64,000 nt of DNA from Sindora glabra (lineage: Eukaryota; Streptophyta; Magnoliopsida; Fabales; Fabaceae): the NCBI GenBank assembly GCA_020226215.1, contig CM035227.1, forward strand, positions 106,809,732 to 106,873,731, written 5' to 3'. The translations under genes and the position numbers were made by a program. Below, piece after piece: positions 38,366 to 49,500 of this stretch. Every line of letters starts with the position of its first letter. The stretch's first letter is position 1. Below the pieces are notes generated by a model. It was not told the DNA's origin. It worked only from the letters and a program-made list of their open reading frames with translations, and searched no databases.

Positions 38366-39329
38366 GTAAATAGAAATACTTTCTCAAGTCTTGTAATGTG
38401 TAGTTAGATTTGGAATAGTAGGAATACCTTTGTTTGTTTTAATATTAGTTAAATCAGCTTAACCCTAAATTATTAGAGCAAGTAAGCATGTTTAACTTCT
38501 TTACTATGGTAGCTTGAATATATATAACTAATTGTGAATATTTGTTCTTTTATATAAATCATCTTGCATCATTAGTAAATCATGTGTTGATACTAAGTAA
38601 TAGGTTTAGGTAGACAGATGGAAACTAGGTTAATGGGTTTCATGCCAATCATGGCTTAAAAGGCTCATCACATTTGCATACTGATCCTAGTGAATTAATT
38701 CACACATAATTTTTTTAAGAAAAATGCATTATTTAATAGAAGGAATTCCTCTTAAATCTCATTATCTATATAATTTCATACAATTCGATTGCCATCAAAC
38801 ATAAAACATTATATGTACAAGGTTCTTTAAGAAACCTATACTAAATACCATTCTAATGTTATATATTGAGTAGTATTTCAAAAGATTAAGTCTCACATTG
38901 AGTAAGTTAGGTCTCAAGAGAAGGTTTATATACGACACTTCTCTTTTATGTAAAGTGATAAGGAAAAAAAGTGATAGGCTACATAAGTTCAACTTTACAA
39001 ATATACATCCCATCATATACAATATCACTAACTATATCATTATTTACAAATTCAATCATCATTGCCCTTTATCATGAGAGCCTTTGGAAGCACCACCTGG
39101 AATGGTTAGCCACAATACAGAAAACATAAGAAACAAAGTTTCCCAGTAGCTAGCTATTGCCATAAAAACATTTCAAGCCATTTCAGATCCTTAAGCAAGT
39201 AAAACATACATTTCAAAAATAATTAATCATTTGTCATATCTTTATCATCTCAATCCGTACCATTGTAGGAAATGTGCATCACACATAACAATCCACAACA
39301 ATCATCAAGCCCATTCAAGGACTTATCAC

Positions 39330-39640
39330 AAACAATATCTAGATGGCCATCTCAAACAATCGTACCTAGGCCTCACACAGCATCATGCTGTCTTCCCGGG
39401 GTCCCGAGCCACAAAGGCCTAACACAGTATCACACTGTCTTCCCGAGGTCCCTGGCCATAGATACCACACACGACAAATGCACTATTATCCCCGGGGATC
39501 CCGAGCCTTAGGCCAAACACAGTATTCTACTGTCTGCCCGGGTTGTACCACAACAATTGCATTAACATTCCGAGGACCCGAGCCATAGGCCAAACACACA
39601 CAGTATCACACTGTCTTCCCGGAATGCGTGCACAACAATT
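39330..39640. repeat. Irregular GC-rich repeats with CAGTATCACACTG hairpins
   Basis: Four or five imperfect copies of a ~60-75-bp unit contain CACAGTATCACACTGTCTTC followed by CCGRGG(T/A)CCC. The inner CAGT...ACTG can fold as a small hairpin, and CCCGGGG-type palindromes recur. The unit drifts in length, as in decayed LTR minisatellites. Confidence 0.65.
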
Positions 39641-39790
39641 CCATACACCTTCCATACACAACAATTCCATACACCTTCCATACATAACAATTCCATACAC
39701 ATTCCATAACAATCTCATACACATTCCATAATAATTTCATACACATTCCATAACAATCTCATACACATTCCATAACAATCTCATAAAATA
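39640..39790. repeat. Minisatellite of ACAATTCCATACAC(A/C)TTCCAT units
   Basis: About seven tandem units of roughly 20-25 bp alternate CATACACATTCCATA with ACAATTCCATA or ACAATCTCATA. It follows directly on the GC-rich repeats and is probably part of the same element. Confidence 0.75.
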
Positions 39791-40140
39791 CAAAAAGTCA
39801 TGTAATAGAAAATAGCTTAAGGAATAAGCTAGCTACCTTTACAAGCTTCCAATGTGATGTTCCTTTTGCTCTCACCAAAAACTCCTTTACACTTCCTCTT
39901 GCCTTTGCAAGTTGTCACTCTTTAGTCTATACAAATACACATCATAATTTCTTATTAGAACATATCACTTTCTCTAAACCTCATGTATTCTTTACTTTCC
40001 CCACTTAATTAAATGCATACTTAGATGCTCTACACTTTGCTTCCAAGCCTTAAAATGACATATATGAACATTAGAAAAGGATCCAAAGGTAAAGCCATGC
40101 AAATCCTAAAGAATCAAAGCCAAAATGTTAACTCAGCAAA

Positions 40141-40345
40141 GAACACGGGGGTGAACATGGGCCGTGTTCTACCCCGTGTTCAGAACATGGGGTACAATAT
40201 GGGCCGTGTTCTACCCCATGTACATTACTGATCAGCCTTCGTAGAAGAACACGGGGTTCAACATGGGCCGTGTTCTACCCCGTGTTCAGAACATGGGGTA
40301 CAACATGGGCCGTGTTCTACCCCGTGTACATTACTGATCTTCCAA
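40141..40345. repeat. GC-rich 106-bp tandem repeat built of hairpin subunits
   Basis: Two copies of a ~106-bp unit start at 40141 and 40247. Each consists of two ~50-bp subunits of the form GAACACGGGG...GGGCCGTGTTCTACCCCGTGTTC. The end GAACACGGGG pairs exactly with CCCCGTGTTC, so each subunit can fold into a 10-bp stem. The second copy is the more uniform. The GC content is striking in this AT-rich window. Confidence 0.85.
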
Positions 40346-41833
40346 AAACACAATTTTACATGGCTAAACCTCCTTCTCCCCTTGGCTTCTCAAAAGGGAA
40401 GTTCCATACACACTTTCATAACTCAAAATTCATCTTCCATAGGCTTCATAACTTATAAGAATCATCCTAATTTTATCATTTTAACCAAATTCCAAACAAA
40501 TCATGCCAATACTACACATGCACCATTATGCCTCTAAAACCCAAGTGTGTACATCATGGTTTCTTGCTATTTTTACACCAAACCAAAGCCATAAATCAAC
40601 ACAACAACATCTAAAACACCATTAGACATGTTCAAATCATCCTAAACTCCATGATCAACTACCTTTGACCACTCCAACATCAAAATCTCAAGAAACTAAG
40701 AAGAGCACAATAAAGAGCTTTTAGAGGAGAACAACTTTACCTCTTGCTACAACTTGAAAATCCTCACTTGGAACTCCCCAAACTTAATCAAACTTGAGCT
40801 TTTCTTCGCTCTAGGCACATCAATGGATAGAGCTTGATGAGAGGAGCAACTTTCCCTTCTACCACTAAGCTTAAAACTCACTATTTTTAGGTGAAAAACT
40901 CAAAAGAAACTTTCTCTCTCTTTCTCTCTCTTTCTCTCTCTCTCCTGCACGTTTTGGAGCTTCTTTCATGGAGTTGCTGCAGCTTTTTGAGAAATGGAGA
41001 AGAAAGAAGACTTTTCAAGAAGCTTCTAAGGGCATTTTGGTCATTTTTGAGATTTCCAAGGGTATTTTAGTCCTTTTTCATCAAAAGTAAGGCTATTCTT
41101 GCCATTATTTTTCTAACAATGACACTTGTCATAAATCTATTGGTCACACTAATAAAAATCACATATTGCACCCCAAAATCTTAGTTATTCACATTAAATC
41201 CCAAATCCTTAATTATTTACACTTTAACCACACCCGATCCTGCACTTTTGCAATTTAGTCCATAGGGTCTCTGTCTATTTAAAATTCCTTACACTGTCAG
41301 ACTTAGATAACTCCCCTTTTTAGGGTTCTCTAACCTTCTCTGATCATTTATACTGCTTAGGAGAATAAATTCTTTTCCCTACTCCCCTTTTTCCTTCAGA
41401 ATTTCGATTACCGTTACACTTAATTCCTTTCAACTTAAGATTCACCCACTAAGCTAATTCAAACGTGCTCTTTGTTTCTACAGAATTACACGCATGAGGT
41501 GGGTCAAAATTAAAGTAAAACGGTAGATTTTTCCCTTATGTACAAATAACATATAAAGTTAGGCTCAAGCTTGTTTTTGCAAAACCAATATTAAAATAAT
41601 TTTTTTTTTTACAAAATCTGATACTTATTTAAAAAAATAATTTTAACTCTAGTAAAATTTGAAATGCAAATAGATTTATTTGAACATTTATTTCCTAACG
41701 ATTATTTTAATATTATTTTTAATGACTATTTAAACATTTATTTCCCAACGGTTATTTCAACATTTATTTTCAACGGTTATTTTTCAACGATTATATTCAT
41801 CAACCTATAAATAGTATAATATTCCTTACATTT

Positions 41834-42092
41834 TACATAACACATATATCAACAATAACTTTATCTAAAAACACTTTTCTCCTAATTGTTAAGTTTTATT
41901 TTTCTGCTACCTACTTTCTTTTTGGTCGTGCAATTTCTAGATAAAAGAGTCTGTTAGGTTTCATTTTACATAATACACATATCAACAATAACTTTCCCTA
42001 AAAATACTCTTCTCCTACTTATTAGATTTCATTTTCTTATTACTTGCTTTCTGTTTTGTTCATGCAATTTCAAGATAGAAAATTTTATTAAA
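41834..42092. repeat. ~130-bp tandem duplication downstream of a TATA-like box
   Basis: Copies at about 41834-41963 and 41964-42092 share TTTTACATAA(C/T)AC(AC)ATAT, CAACAATAACTTT and ACTTTCT...GT(G/C)(C)ATGCAATTTC blocks. Upstream are short AACGGTTATTT repeats and CCTATAAATAG (about 41805-41815). This resembles an LTR promoter region, but no coding domain follows. Confidence 0.55.
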
Positions 42093-42158
42093 TCCTAAGG
42101 AAATTACTAGTTCAATCTTTGCATGAGAGATTTGGATAATTTTTTTAAGATAGATCTA

Positions 42159-42670
42159 TGTTATGCCCCAGACTACACAACCAATTTTTTTAACATTTAA
42201 ATCATTAAGCATCAATTTATGCAAAATATAATAAAAGCCTAACTTCAACTAGAGCAATTCATTCAAAATAATACAAACCAGTTAAAATGTTTACTCACCA
42301 ATTTTGGAGGAAATAATAAATGATAGGATTGAGAATTGGCTTACTCCTAAACATCCTAAATCAAGGGTTGGAAGGTTAGGCTTTCAAAACTTCATTTAAA
42401 CTAAAACCTCAATCATTTAAAGTCAAAATGAAAAAAAAATAGCAATACTAAAAGATTAAGATATAGAAATCTTAATCTAACTTGGATTTGAAGAAAATGA
42501 AGGGAGGAGGAAGTGGACTTGCTTGTCTTGCACTTGATAGGAGAAATGGAATGTGGCATTTTTTAGGGAAGAAAAATGGAAAAAGATGTGTTGATTAAGG
42601 GTTTTTATATGATGAAGAATCCCAAGGGTAAAATGATAAGCAAGCTCCCAAAATTTCTTTTATACTCTTA
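42159..42670 (-). mobile_element. Possible LTR fragment beginning TGTTATGCCCC
   Basis: TGTTATGCCCCAGAC at 42159 reads GTCTGGGGCATAACA on the - strand, a typical 3' LTR end of plant Ty3-type retrotransposons. The following ~500 bp are relatively rich in G/A and hold an AAGGGTAAAATGAT-type phrase. The other end and the target duplication were not found. Confidence 0.3.
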
Positions 42671-43167
42671 TACCTACCTTTAATCAAATTTAATTTCATA
42701 TCTCCTTTACTTATCTATTTATGACTCATTTCACATGCAATTTCATTTATAGTCTTATTACATTTAGTTAATTATTTTTTCAATAAAGCATTTGTATTCT
42801 AATAGGAGTAACAAGAGATTTACTACCTAGAGCCTTTTTAATATTATACTTGTTGCAAAGCAACATGTAAATTCAATCTCAACATAACCAAATTGGCTAG
42901 CAATTTTCATTATGGTTGAAATTTCTTAAACTAATTTATCTCTATCATCATTTTTACTTTGCAACCCACACACACTCTCTCTAAAGATTTTTTAGTATTT
43001 ATTTTTGGTAAATTCTTTCATACATTAAATTCTTCGATATATTAAGTATTAGTGAATCACATTGAGCTTTATATATTTTTAAGAAAAAAAATTCAATTAA
43101 TCACTCACAATCCACCAATAAAATCAATTTATGCATAGTTTTCTTTTAGAATTGGCTTTTATGCTTT

Positions 43168-43385
43168 GAAGAAGAGCCAATTGTTCTTTGATAGTTAGAT
43201 AAAATTTTCTGATTGGCTATACAGAGCAACAAACCTTTTCAATCTCCCCCTCTAAAAAACTTTTCTGGTATTTATCTTACGAAGGAGAGCTAGTTGTTGA
43301 CTAATGGTCGTATAGAGTTTTCCGATTCACTCAACAAAGCAACAAACCTTTCCGATCCCTCTATTGTACAACGCAACAACTTTCT
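43168..43385. repeat. Diverged ~113-bp tandem duplication
   Basis: Copy 1 (43168-43280) and copy 2 (43281-43385) share GAAG(A/G)AGAGC, TTTTC(T/C)GATT, ACA(A)AGCAACAAACCTTT and a following C/T-rich stretch. Roughly a third of the bases differ. Copy 2 runs into the coding-like fragment at 43312-43528. Confidence 0.6.
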
Positions 43386-43528
43386 TCAACGTACGGAGAT
43401 CCATGACAAAGATCGAGGTTGCTTCCAATGAGAAGTTTGGAATCCAAGGAATAAACAAAGCTGTGAATAAAGCACTCATTGAAGAAGCCAAAAATTGTGG
43501 TTTGAATTGTTCTTGGAGTCCAATATGA
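43312..43528 (+). pseudogene. Unrecognised coding-like fragment
   Basis: An open frame of about 70 codons ends in TGA at 43526-43528 and contains an internal ATG at 43403. From there it reads MTKIEVASNEKFGIQGINKA and continues with Ala/Lys/Glu-rich, helix-like sequence to CSWSPI. Base composition and codon texture look more gene-like than the surrounding DNA. I do not recognise the protein. It may be an exon scrap of a gene or transposon; no promoter or partner exons were found. Confidence 0.25.
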
Positions 43529-43655
43529 TGCATTCATTCTTCTAATTTGTGGAGAATATTTTGCAAATACCACAATTTTATGTGACAAAAATAAAACTTT
43601 CTTCTCATAAAAATTTGAAATGATGAGGCTTATGAAATAATACATGCATCTCGTT

Positions 43656-44632
43656 TAGGCAGTGGCATTTTGGTGCTGTCAATAGCACAACTTAAACATA
43701 CTCCAATGAAAATTTTGTCTAAAATAAAATATAATTAAACCCTAAATTTAAACTCTAAACATACTTCAACGATTTTTATTCTAAAATAAAATTCAATCAG
43801 CGTTAATCTTGCCTTGAAATGAAAATTTGGTATTCTCTTGCATATTTTTTAACTAATAATGTTACACCTACATTAACCACTTTCATCGAGCCAATCCACT
43901 TTGAAATTTAGTATTTTATTAGCAAAACGCACGTGAAAAATGAATAGAGTTAATGGATTTGTTTGAATTCTGTTTTTAAAAATAAAAATACTAAAAAAAT
44001 TATTTAATAACATATTTTCAAATTTTATTTCTAAAAATAAAAATAAATTTTAAACAATATCTTAATTTATTATATTATTATTGATTAAATAAAATTTTAT
44101 TTATTTATTTTACTGAACAGCTTTTATTTTTTTGAATTTGAAAAAAAATTCTAAATTATTTAGGCAGTGGCATTTTAGCGCTATCAATAGCGAAATCTAA
44201 ACATACTTTATCAAGTTTGTGCCTAAAATAATATTTAATCAACATTAATCTTGCCTTGAAACGAAATTTTGGTTTTCTCTTACATATTTTTTAACAAGTA
44301 ATGTAACACCTGCATCAATCACTTACATCGTCTCATATTTTTAAGTCAATCCACCTTAAAATTTAGTACTTTTTTAACAAAATTCATGTGACAATGAAAT
44401 GAGTCTCTTTAAATTGTCTTTAAAAATAAAAATATTAAAAAATCTATATGTCAACTTATTTTTAAAATTTTTTTTAAGATTCTTGTTTTAAAAAATAATT
44501 TTTAAATGTTTTTCTTAATTTATCATGTTATCGTTGATAATAATATCATAATTAAATAAAAATTTTATTTATTTATTTTACTGAACAACTTTTATTTTTT
44601 ATTTTTTATTTTTTGAATTTAAAAAAATTTAA
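43656..44632. repeat. ~505-bp tandem duplication
   Basis: Copy 1 (about 43656-44157) and copy 2 (about 44158-44632) align along their whole length. Shared landmarks are TAGGCAGTGGCATTTT, CAATAGC(A/G)(C/A)AA, TTAATCTTGCCTTGAAA, TTTTTAACNA(G)TAATGT(T/A)ACACC, AATCCAC(C)TT(A)AAATTTAGTA and TTTATTTATTTTACTGAACA. The copies are considerably diverged. No ORF is conserved between them. Each copy ends in an AT-rich block of AAATAAAAAT type, suggesting a repeated non-coding element. Confidence 0.75.
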
Positions 44633-44745
44633 AAAATATATAAAAATATATTCTAACACATTCAATAATGTTATTTTTAACCCATCGAATCAATCAAACA
44701 AACACCTGATTTATATTCATATGGGGACAGGTCACTTGGGCAGAT

Positions 44746-44860
44746 GGGCACCATATTATATCGGGACGCCTACGGTCCCCAGATATTGAACTTTTGGAAG
44801 TTAAGCAGAAAAGCACAGAGACTTCCTCCTTGGTACACATATTCACATCACTTGGCACGC
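44746..44860 (+). pseudogene. Degenerate 5S-rRNA-like patch
   Basis: The order GGGCACCAT...GGTCCC.AGA..GAAC...GAAGTTAAGC resembles the first half of plant 5S rRNA (GGGTGCGAT...GGATCCCATCAGAAC...AGTTAAGC), with similar spacing (61 versus about 57 nt). The exact GAAGTTAAGC is at 44797-44806. The second half is barely alignable. The patch is a local island of higher GC in AT-rich DNA. It may be a decayed 5S copy, a 5S-derived SINE head, or chance similarity. Confidence 0.25.
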
Positions 44861-44869
44861 CACATTAAA

Positions 44870-45755
44870 GTGCTTGCTTAAAGTCGAGTTGTACGCCTAG
44901 TAAATGCATTTTAGTGACTCATAATGTTTGGCAAATTAAAAAAAATACCATCCGATTTTTTAAAATGTAAAATATATCTTAAAAGGTAAAATAAATCATT
45001 ATAATTATTAATACAAAAATTAAGAGACCAAATATTATAAATCAAAATTTTTTTATTTATTATTTATCAAATTCTCAACTTTTAATTTTTTACTAATAAT
45101 TATAATTATTCATTTTATAATTATTTAAATATTTTGAGATTTTTTTAATCAAATTCAATTCTGAACTCAATATCCAATTATTTGATATAATTTTTAACTT
45201 TATTTAACTAATTAATTATATAAAATAAAGAATTAATTAGCCAATTATAATTTAAAAAAATAAATTTTTTATTCAACCCAATCCATTATTTCTTGAAAGT
45301 GCCTTCTTTTACATTTAAGATTCAATATTTAATTTTTGTATTTACTAATTTAATTATTTCTATTAATAAATAATAATACAACTTATCAATGAATTTAACT
45401 ATTTTTTACCGGTTAGAAATATGGATTTACGTCGGCAGATCCCGTGTGGGCTTATTACAACCTGACCCAGCCACTTTACACTTCTATTGGCTACTAATTT
45501 TAAAGGTAGAGTAATTTAAAATTTAAATGTTAAAAATTGCGTAATTAATTCGTCGGAGTTCAATTTTCATACGATAAATAAATCGTTCAAGAAATATAAC
45601 AGTGAAGATAGGAATTTTAATTCAAATGGTCAAATATCAAAATCTTCTAAAATATTTACAAAACATTTAAATTTTTAAGAAACTAATTTAAAATTATAAT
45701 TATAATATATAAAAATAAAGATATCAAAATTTTGAGAGGCTAAAGTTGTCATTCT
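44870..45755. other. AT-rich DNA before the MULE
   Basis: No ORF or repeat border recognised. A short less AT-rich patch near 45425-45490 has no assignable identity. Confidence 0.45.
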
Positions 45756-45764
45756 TTATCTCTA

Positions 45765-45970
45765 GGAAAAAGTACATATAACTCTCTTAAACTTTTCAAT
45801 TGTAATACACTAAATGCATAAATTTTTAAATGTAACAATTTATCCTGTGAACTTCTCAATATATTGAAATAGTTAGTGTGCTATTACTTTTAACAACTTG
45901 ATTCGCATGATATACATGTGATGCATTTCCTCCATTTACTGTAGTTTCTATATTCCTAAAAATGAGGCAC
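45765..45970 (+). repeat. MULE left terminal inverted repeat
   Basis: This is the left arm of the inverted repeat that defines the Mutator-like element. It matches the reverse complement of 53382-53577 throughout, with scattered substitutions and small gaps. The innermost conserved block is ATTCCTAAAAATGAGGCA. Confidence 0.85.
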
Positions 45971-46599
45971 GCGATATAAACGTGATGTAGTTACTAAATT
46001 TCTTGCCTTTACATTCTACTATTTTAGCTAAAATAAAGCCTTTTTATGAGTTCTCTCCCATTTTGCAGTGTGCTTCACAAAAAAAAAATCTTACTTCATA
46101 ACCTTGAATATCAAAGGTAAATGAAGATTGTGACTATAAAAATGATTCATTTCTTACCTCAGAAAACAAAAGTTTCACTAGGTATGTTGTTCTTTAATTT
46201 TTTTTTACACAAATGATTAATTTTCATTTATTTATTCACTTTAGAAAAAGTAAAAATTCTATCCATAATTTTTTTAGGCTTTAAATTCTCCCCAGCTTAT
46301 TCTGTATTTTTGCCTTTTCATTTTGAAGTTCATTTGCTTGGTTATTGAAATGGTTATTTGTATAAGGAAGACAATTCTAGGTCATGGATGTTTAAATTGT
46401 AAATCCAAGAGTAATAATATAGTGAAAAATAGAGCAAACATAAATCAGAATGCCAAGTTTTATACATCTAGCATAAATAAATTCATATAGAAAATTTGAA
46501 GATGTATTTTGACAACTTAGCTAATAAAGCATTACCACTAATATTTTTATTGTATTCTGTGTTAGTTATGGCACATTATGTGTCAATGGAAGTGCATTA

Positions 46600-49500
46600 T
46601 GGAAAGTAGTTGCTAATTGAGCCATGATATAAATATGAAGGAGTGATTGTGGATATTGTCTTTTATATTGATCCTAACTTGTTTAGCTTTTGGGAGCTAC
46701 TTGACATAGTCATAGCATTGGGATATCTATCTACATAAAAGATATATTATAAATTTCAAAATCTAGATGATTGTTTAAAGCTAATTATTAATGACAAGGA
46801 GGTTATGGAAATGATGGAGGCATATAAGGGGTTAGATATGTGGCTTATATGTGTTAAGGCTGACAATGGACCTATGAATTTGAGCAAAGTGAGTAATGAT
46901 AATGATAATGAAGATGCTAGAGATGATAACGAGGAAAATTTGTGGGATGGTTAGGATGATAATGTTCAATTTGACTTTAGAGGTGGTTATTTAGATGATG
47001 ATGGGAGCGGAGATCAAGAGATATCTCTTTCAGGCCCAAACAATAATAAACGTGATGATATTGAGAATGACTCAATTATCACTCATATAGAGCCATGAAT
47101 GCTAAAAGGTCTTTAGGGGCCAAATGATGATAATATGTTCATAAATATAGGCTCAAATAAGAATATTAAAATTAGAGGTAGTACATAGATTACTATAAAA
47201 GGAAACATAGATGAAGGAGTAATGGAAGATATTACCATATGCAAAAAAATACAAGAAACAAAAAGTAAAGAAGTGCTCAGATGTAGTTAGAAACGTATTG
47301 ACTTTTTAACTGATGAGCAAGTAGGTGAGGGTGAGTTATTATGTGACGATGGAGATAACTATCTTAAGTTCTATGAAGAAACTAATATAAAAAATCCAAC
47401 CCTCACTATTAGGATGAAGTATAAGAACGCAAAAGTATTTAAAGATTTTATTGTGGAATGGAATGTTAGAAGATGGTGTGATGTGACATGGATAAGAAAT
47501 GGAAGCAGCAAGATGCTTGGAAAATGCAGAAGAGAAGGTTTTGATTGGAGGATATATGTTTCACGAATGCAAAGAAAAATAACCTTGCAAATAAAAACCT
47601 TTCATTCAAAGCATACTTATTGTAATACTTTGAGAACAAGTTAATGACATTGACTTATCTTTCAAAAAGATATTTTGACTCCTTTTTTGATAATCCCAAA
47701 TAGGACTTAACTTCGATGAAGAAAACTGTGAGGAAAGAATACAAAGTTAATGTATGAAGGATGAAATTGTATAAAGCAAAAAAAAAAGTAACTGAGATCA
47801 ACGAAAAGGATCTTAAAGGTCAATACAACAAATTCTAGGATTATTATACCATAATTTGGAAGTATAATCTAGGCAGCACTTGCAAGTTATTGTTGGACTC
47901 ACTAAGAAAAGGGCAATTAGCTCGCTTTAATAGATTATAAATGAGGATTGATGCACTAAAAAAAGGCTTTCTTATTAGGCATGGAAAAATAATTAGGCTA
48001 GATGGATGTTTCTTGAAGGAAATGTTTGAAGGACAATTACTTAGTGTCATAGTAAGGGATAGGAATGATAATATATATCCTTTGGTATGGGTAGTGCTTG
48101 AACTTGAGCACAAAGATAGTTGGCACTGGTTTATGAATATATTAGTGAAAGATCTTAGTGAATCTGAAGATACAAAATGGACATTTATTAGTGATAAATA
48201 AAAGGTAAAGTTGCTAAGTTTTGTTTTTAATATTTTATATTATTCATTGTATCAGTTACTTAAACTATTAAAGCTAACTTGCTGCTATTTGATTTCATTT
48301 TTGTAGGGTTTGTTAGAACTTTTCAAGCAAAAGTTCCCTTAAGTTGACCTCAGATATTATGTAAAATATTTGTATGGCAATTTTTATTTAAAGCATAAAG
48401 GGTAAGAGCTAAAGGATTTTGTTCAAAAGATTACTTATGCTAGCACTCCAAGGGAGTTTGAAAATTAAATGAAAAAGATTGAAAAGCTAGATGTTGATGC
48501 TTATAACTATCTCAATAATTTAGAACCAAAGTGTTAGTCAAGGTCACATTTTAACACAAAGGTGAAGTGTGACATTCTTGTTAATAACATAAATGAGTTA
48601 CGGAACTCATATATTCTAAAACCTAAAGATATGCCAATTCTACAAATGCTTGGATGAACTAGAAGAAAGATGACAGAGAGGATTCAAATTAGGATAGATG
48701 CATCAAAAAATATAAAAGGTCTTCTTACACCTACTACATAGATGATTCTAAAAGAAAATAAGTATAATTTTAGGAGTTGCTTTGCATACTATGCTGGAGA
48801 GATGAAATTTGATTATTAAATCTAGGGGTAATCATCTATCAGTTAAAATCAGTTAAATGATAATTTTAACCGACCGAAGTAAATTAAATGTATAAAAGGA
48901 ACAACCGAGTTCGATTCATATTAATAAAAAAATTAATTTTAACTGTGACACATGGATTTAAAAAAGTTTGAACAGGTACTAATGGTATCAAATTTCACTT
49001 TTTTTAGTAAGCAAAAATGTGAATTAGAATCTTAAAATAAAACCCTCATCATTAGCTTAAACACAAATAGCAATGAAATCAAAAGCAAAAATAACTCAAA
49101 GCAGAATGAAGTTTTAGTGAGAAGAAGGAGAGTACAATATATAAATCTAAAAAATTTAAAGAAGATAATGTACAAATTGAAAAATTTTAGGAAGAAGATA
49201 ACACATATAGAGATTTGATTTCCTTAGCTCTAACTCTTCTTGTTGAACCAAAATAGGTAGAAAATACGGGGAAAAAAGGTGATTATAAGCTTCCAAACTT
49301 GATTTCTTAGATTGTCAATGTTTGCTCTTCTTATTCTTGGAAGAAGCCTCCGTCCTTCATGGTAGGAGGAGAGAAGATAACGAAGATGCCGAAGAGTTCA
49401 AAAAGAAAGAGTTATAAAATGAAGTAAAAAATTAAAAAAAAAGTATTACATAAAAATGTAAGTACATTCTCTAACATATATACTAATAAATATTAATATT

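Larger units (their letters stand above)
39060..41510. mobile_element. LTR-retrotransposon-derived repeat region (possible solo LTR)
   Basis: The stretch differs sharply from its surroundings: less AT-rich, with several internal tandem repeat blocks. It also contains phrases typical of plant LTRs on its + strand, such as GGGCATTTTGGTCATTTTTG (about 41031-41050) and GGGTATTTTAGTCC. A (CT)n tract at 40913-40943 and a run of short ORFs without domains fit LTR or leader DNA. No gag, protease or reverse transcriptase motifs were seen, and I could not fix both ends or a target duplication, so the borders are approximate. Confidence 0.4.

Noticed and set aside
39231..39731. Overlapping ORFs in several frames with His/Pro/Thr repeats
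   Set aside because: They arise from minisatellite repeats; no conserved domain.
47844..48113. - strand ORF over the MULE catalytic region
   Set aside because: Antisense shadow of the transposase, which has the recognisable domain on the + strand.
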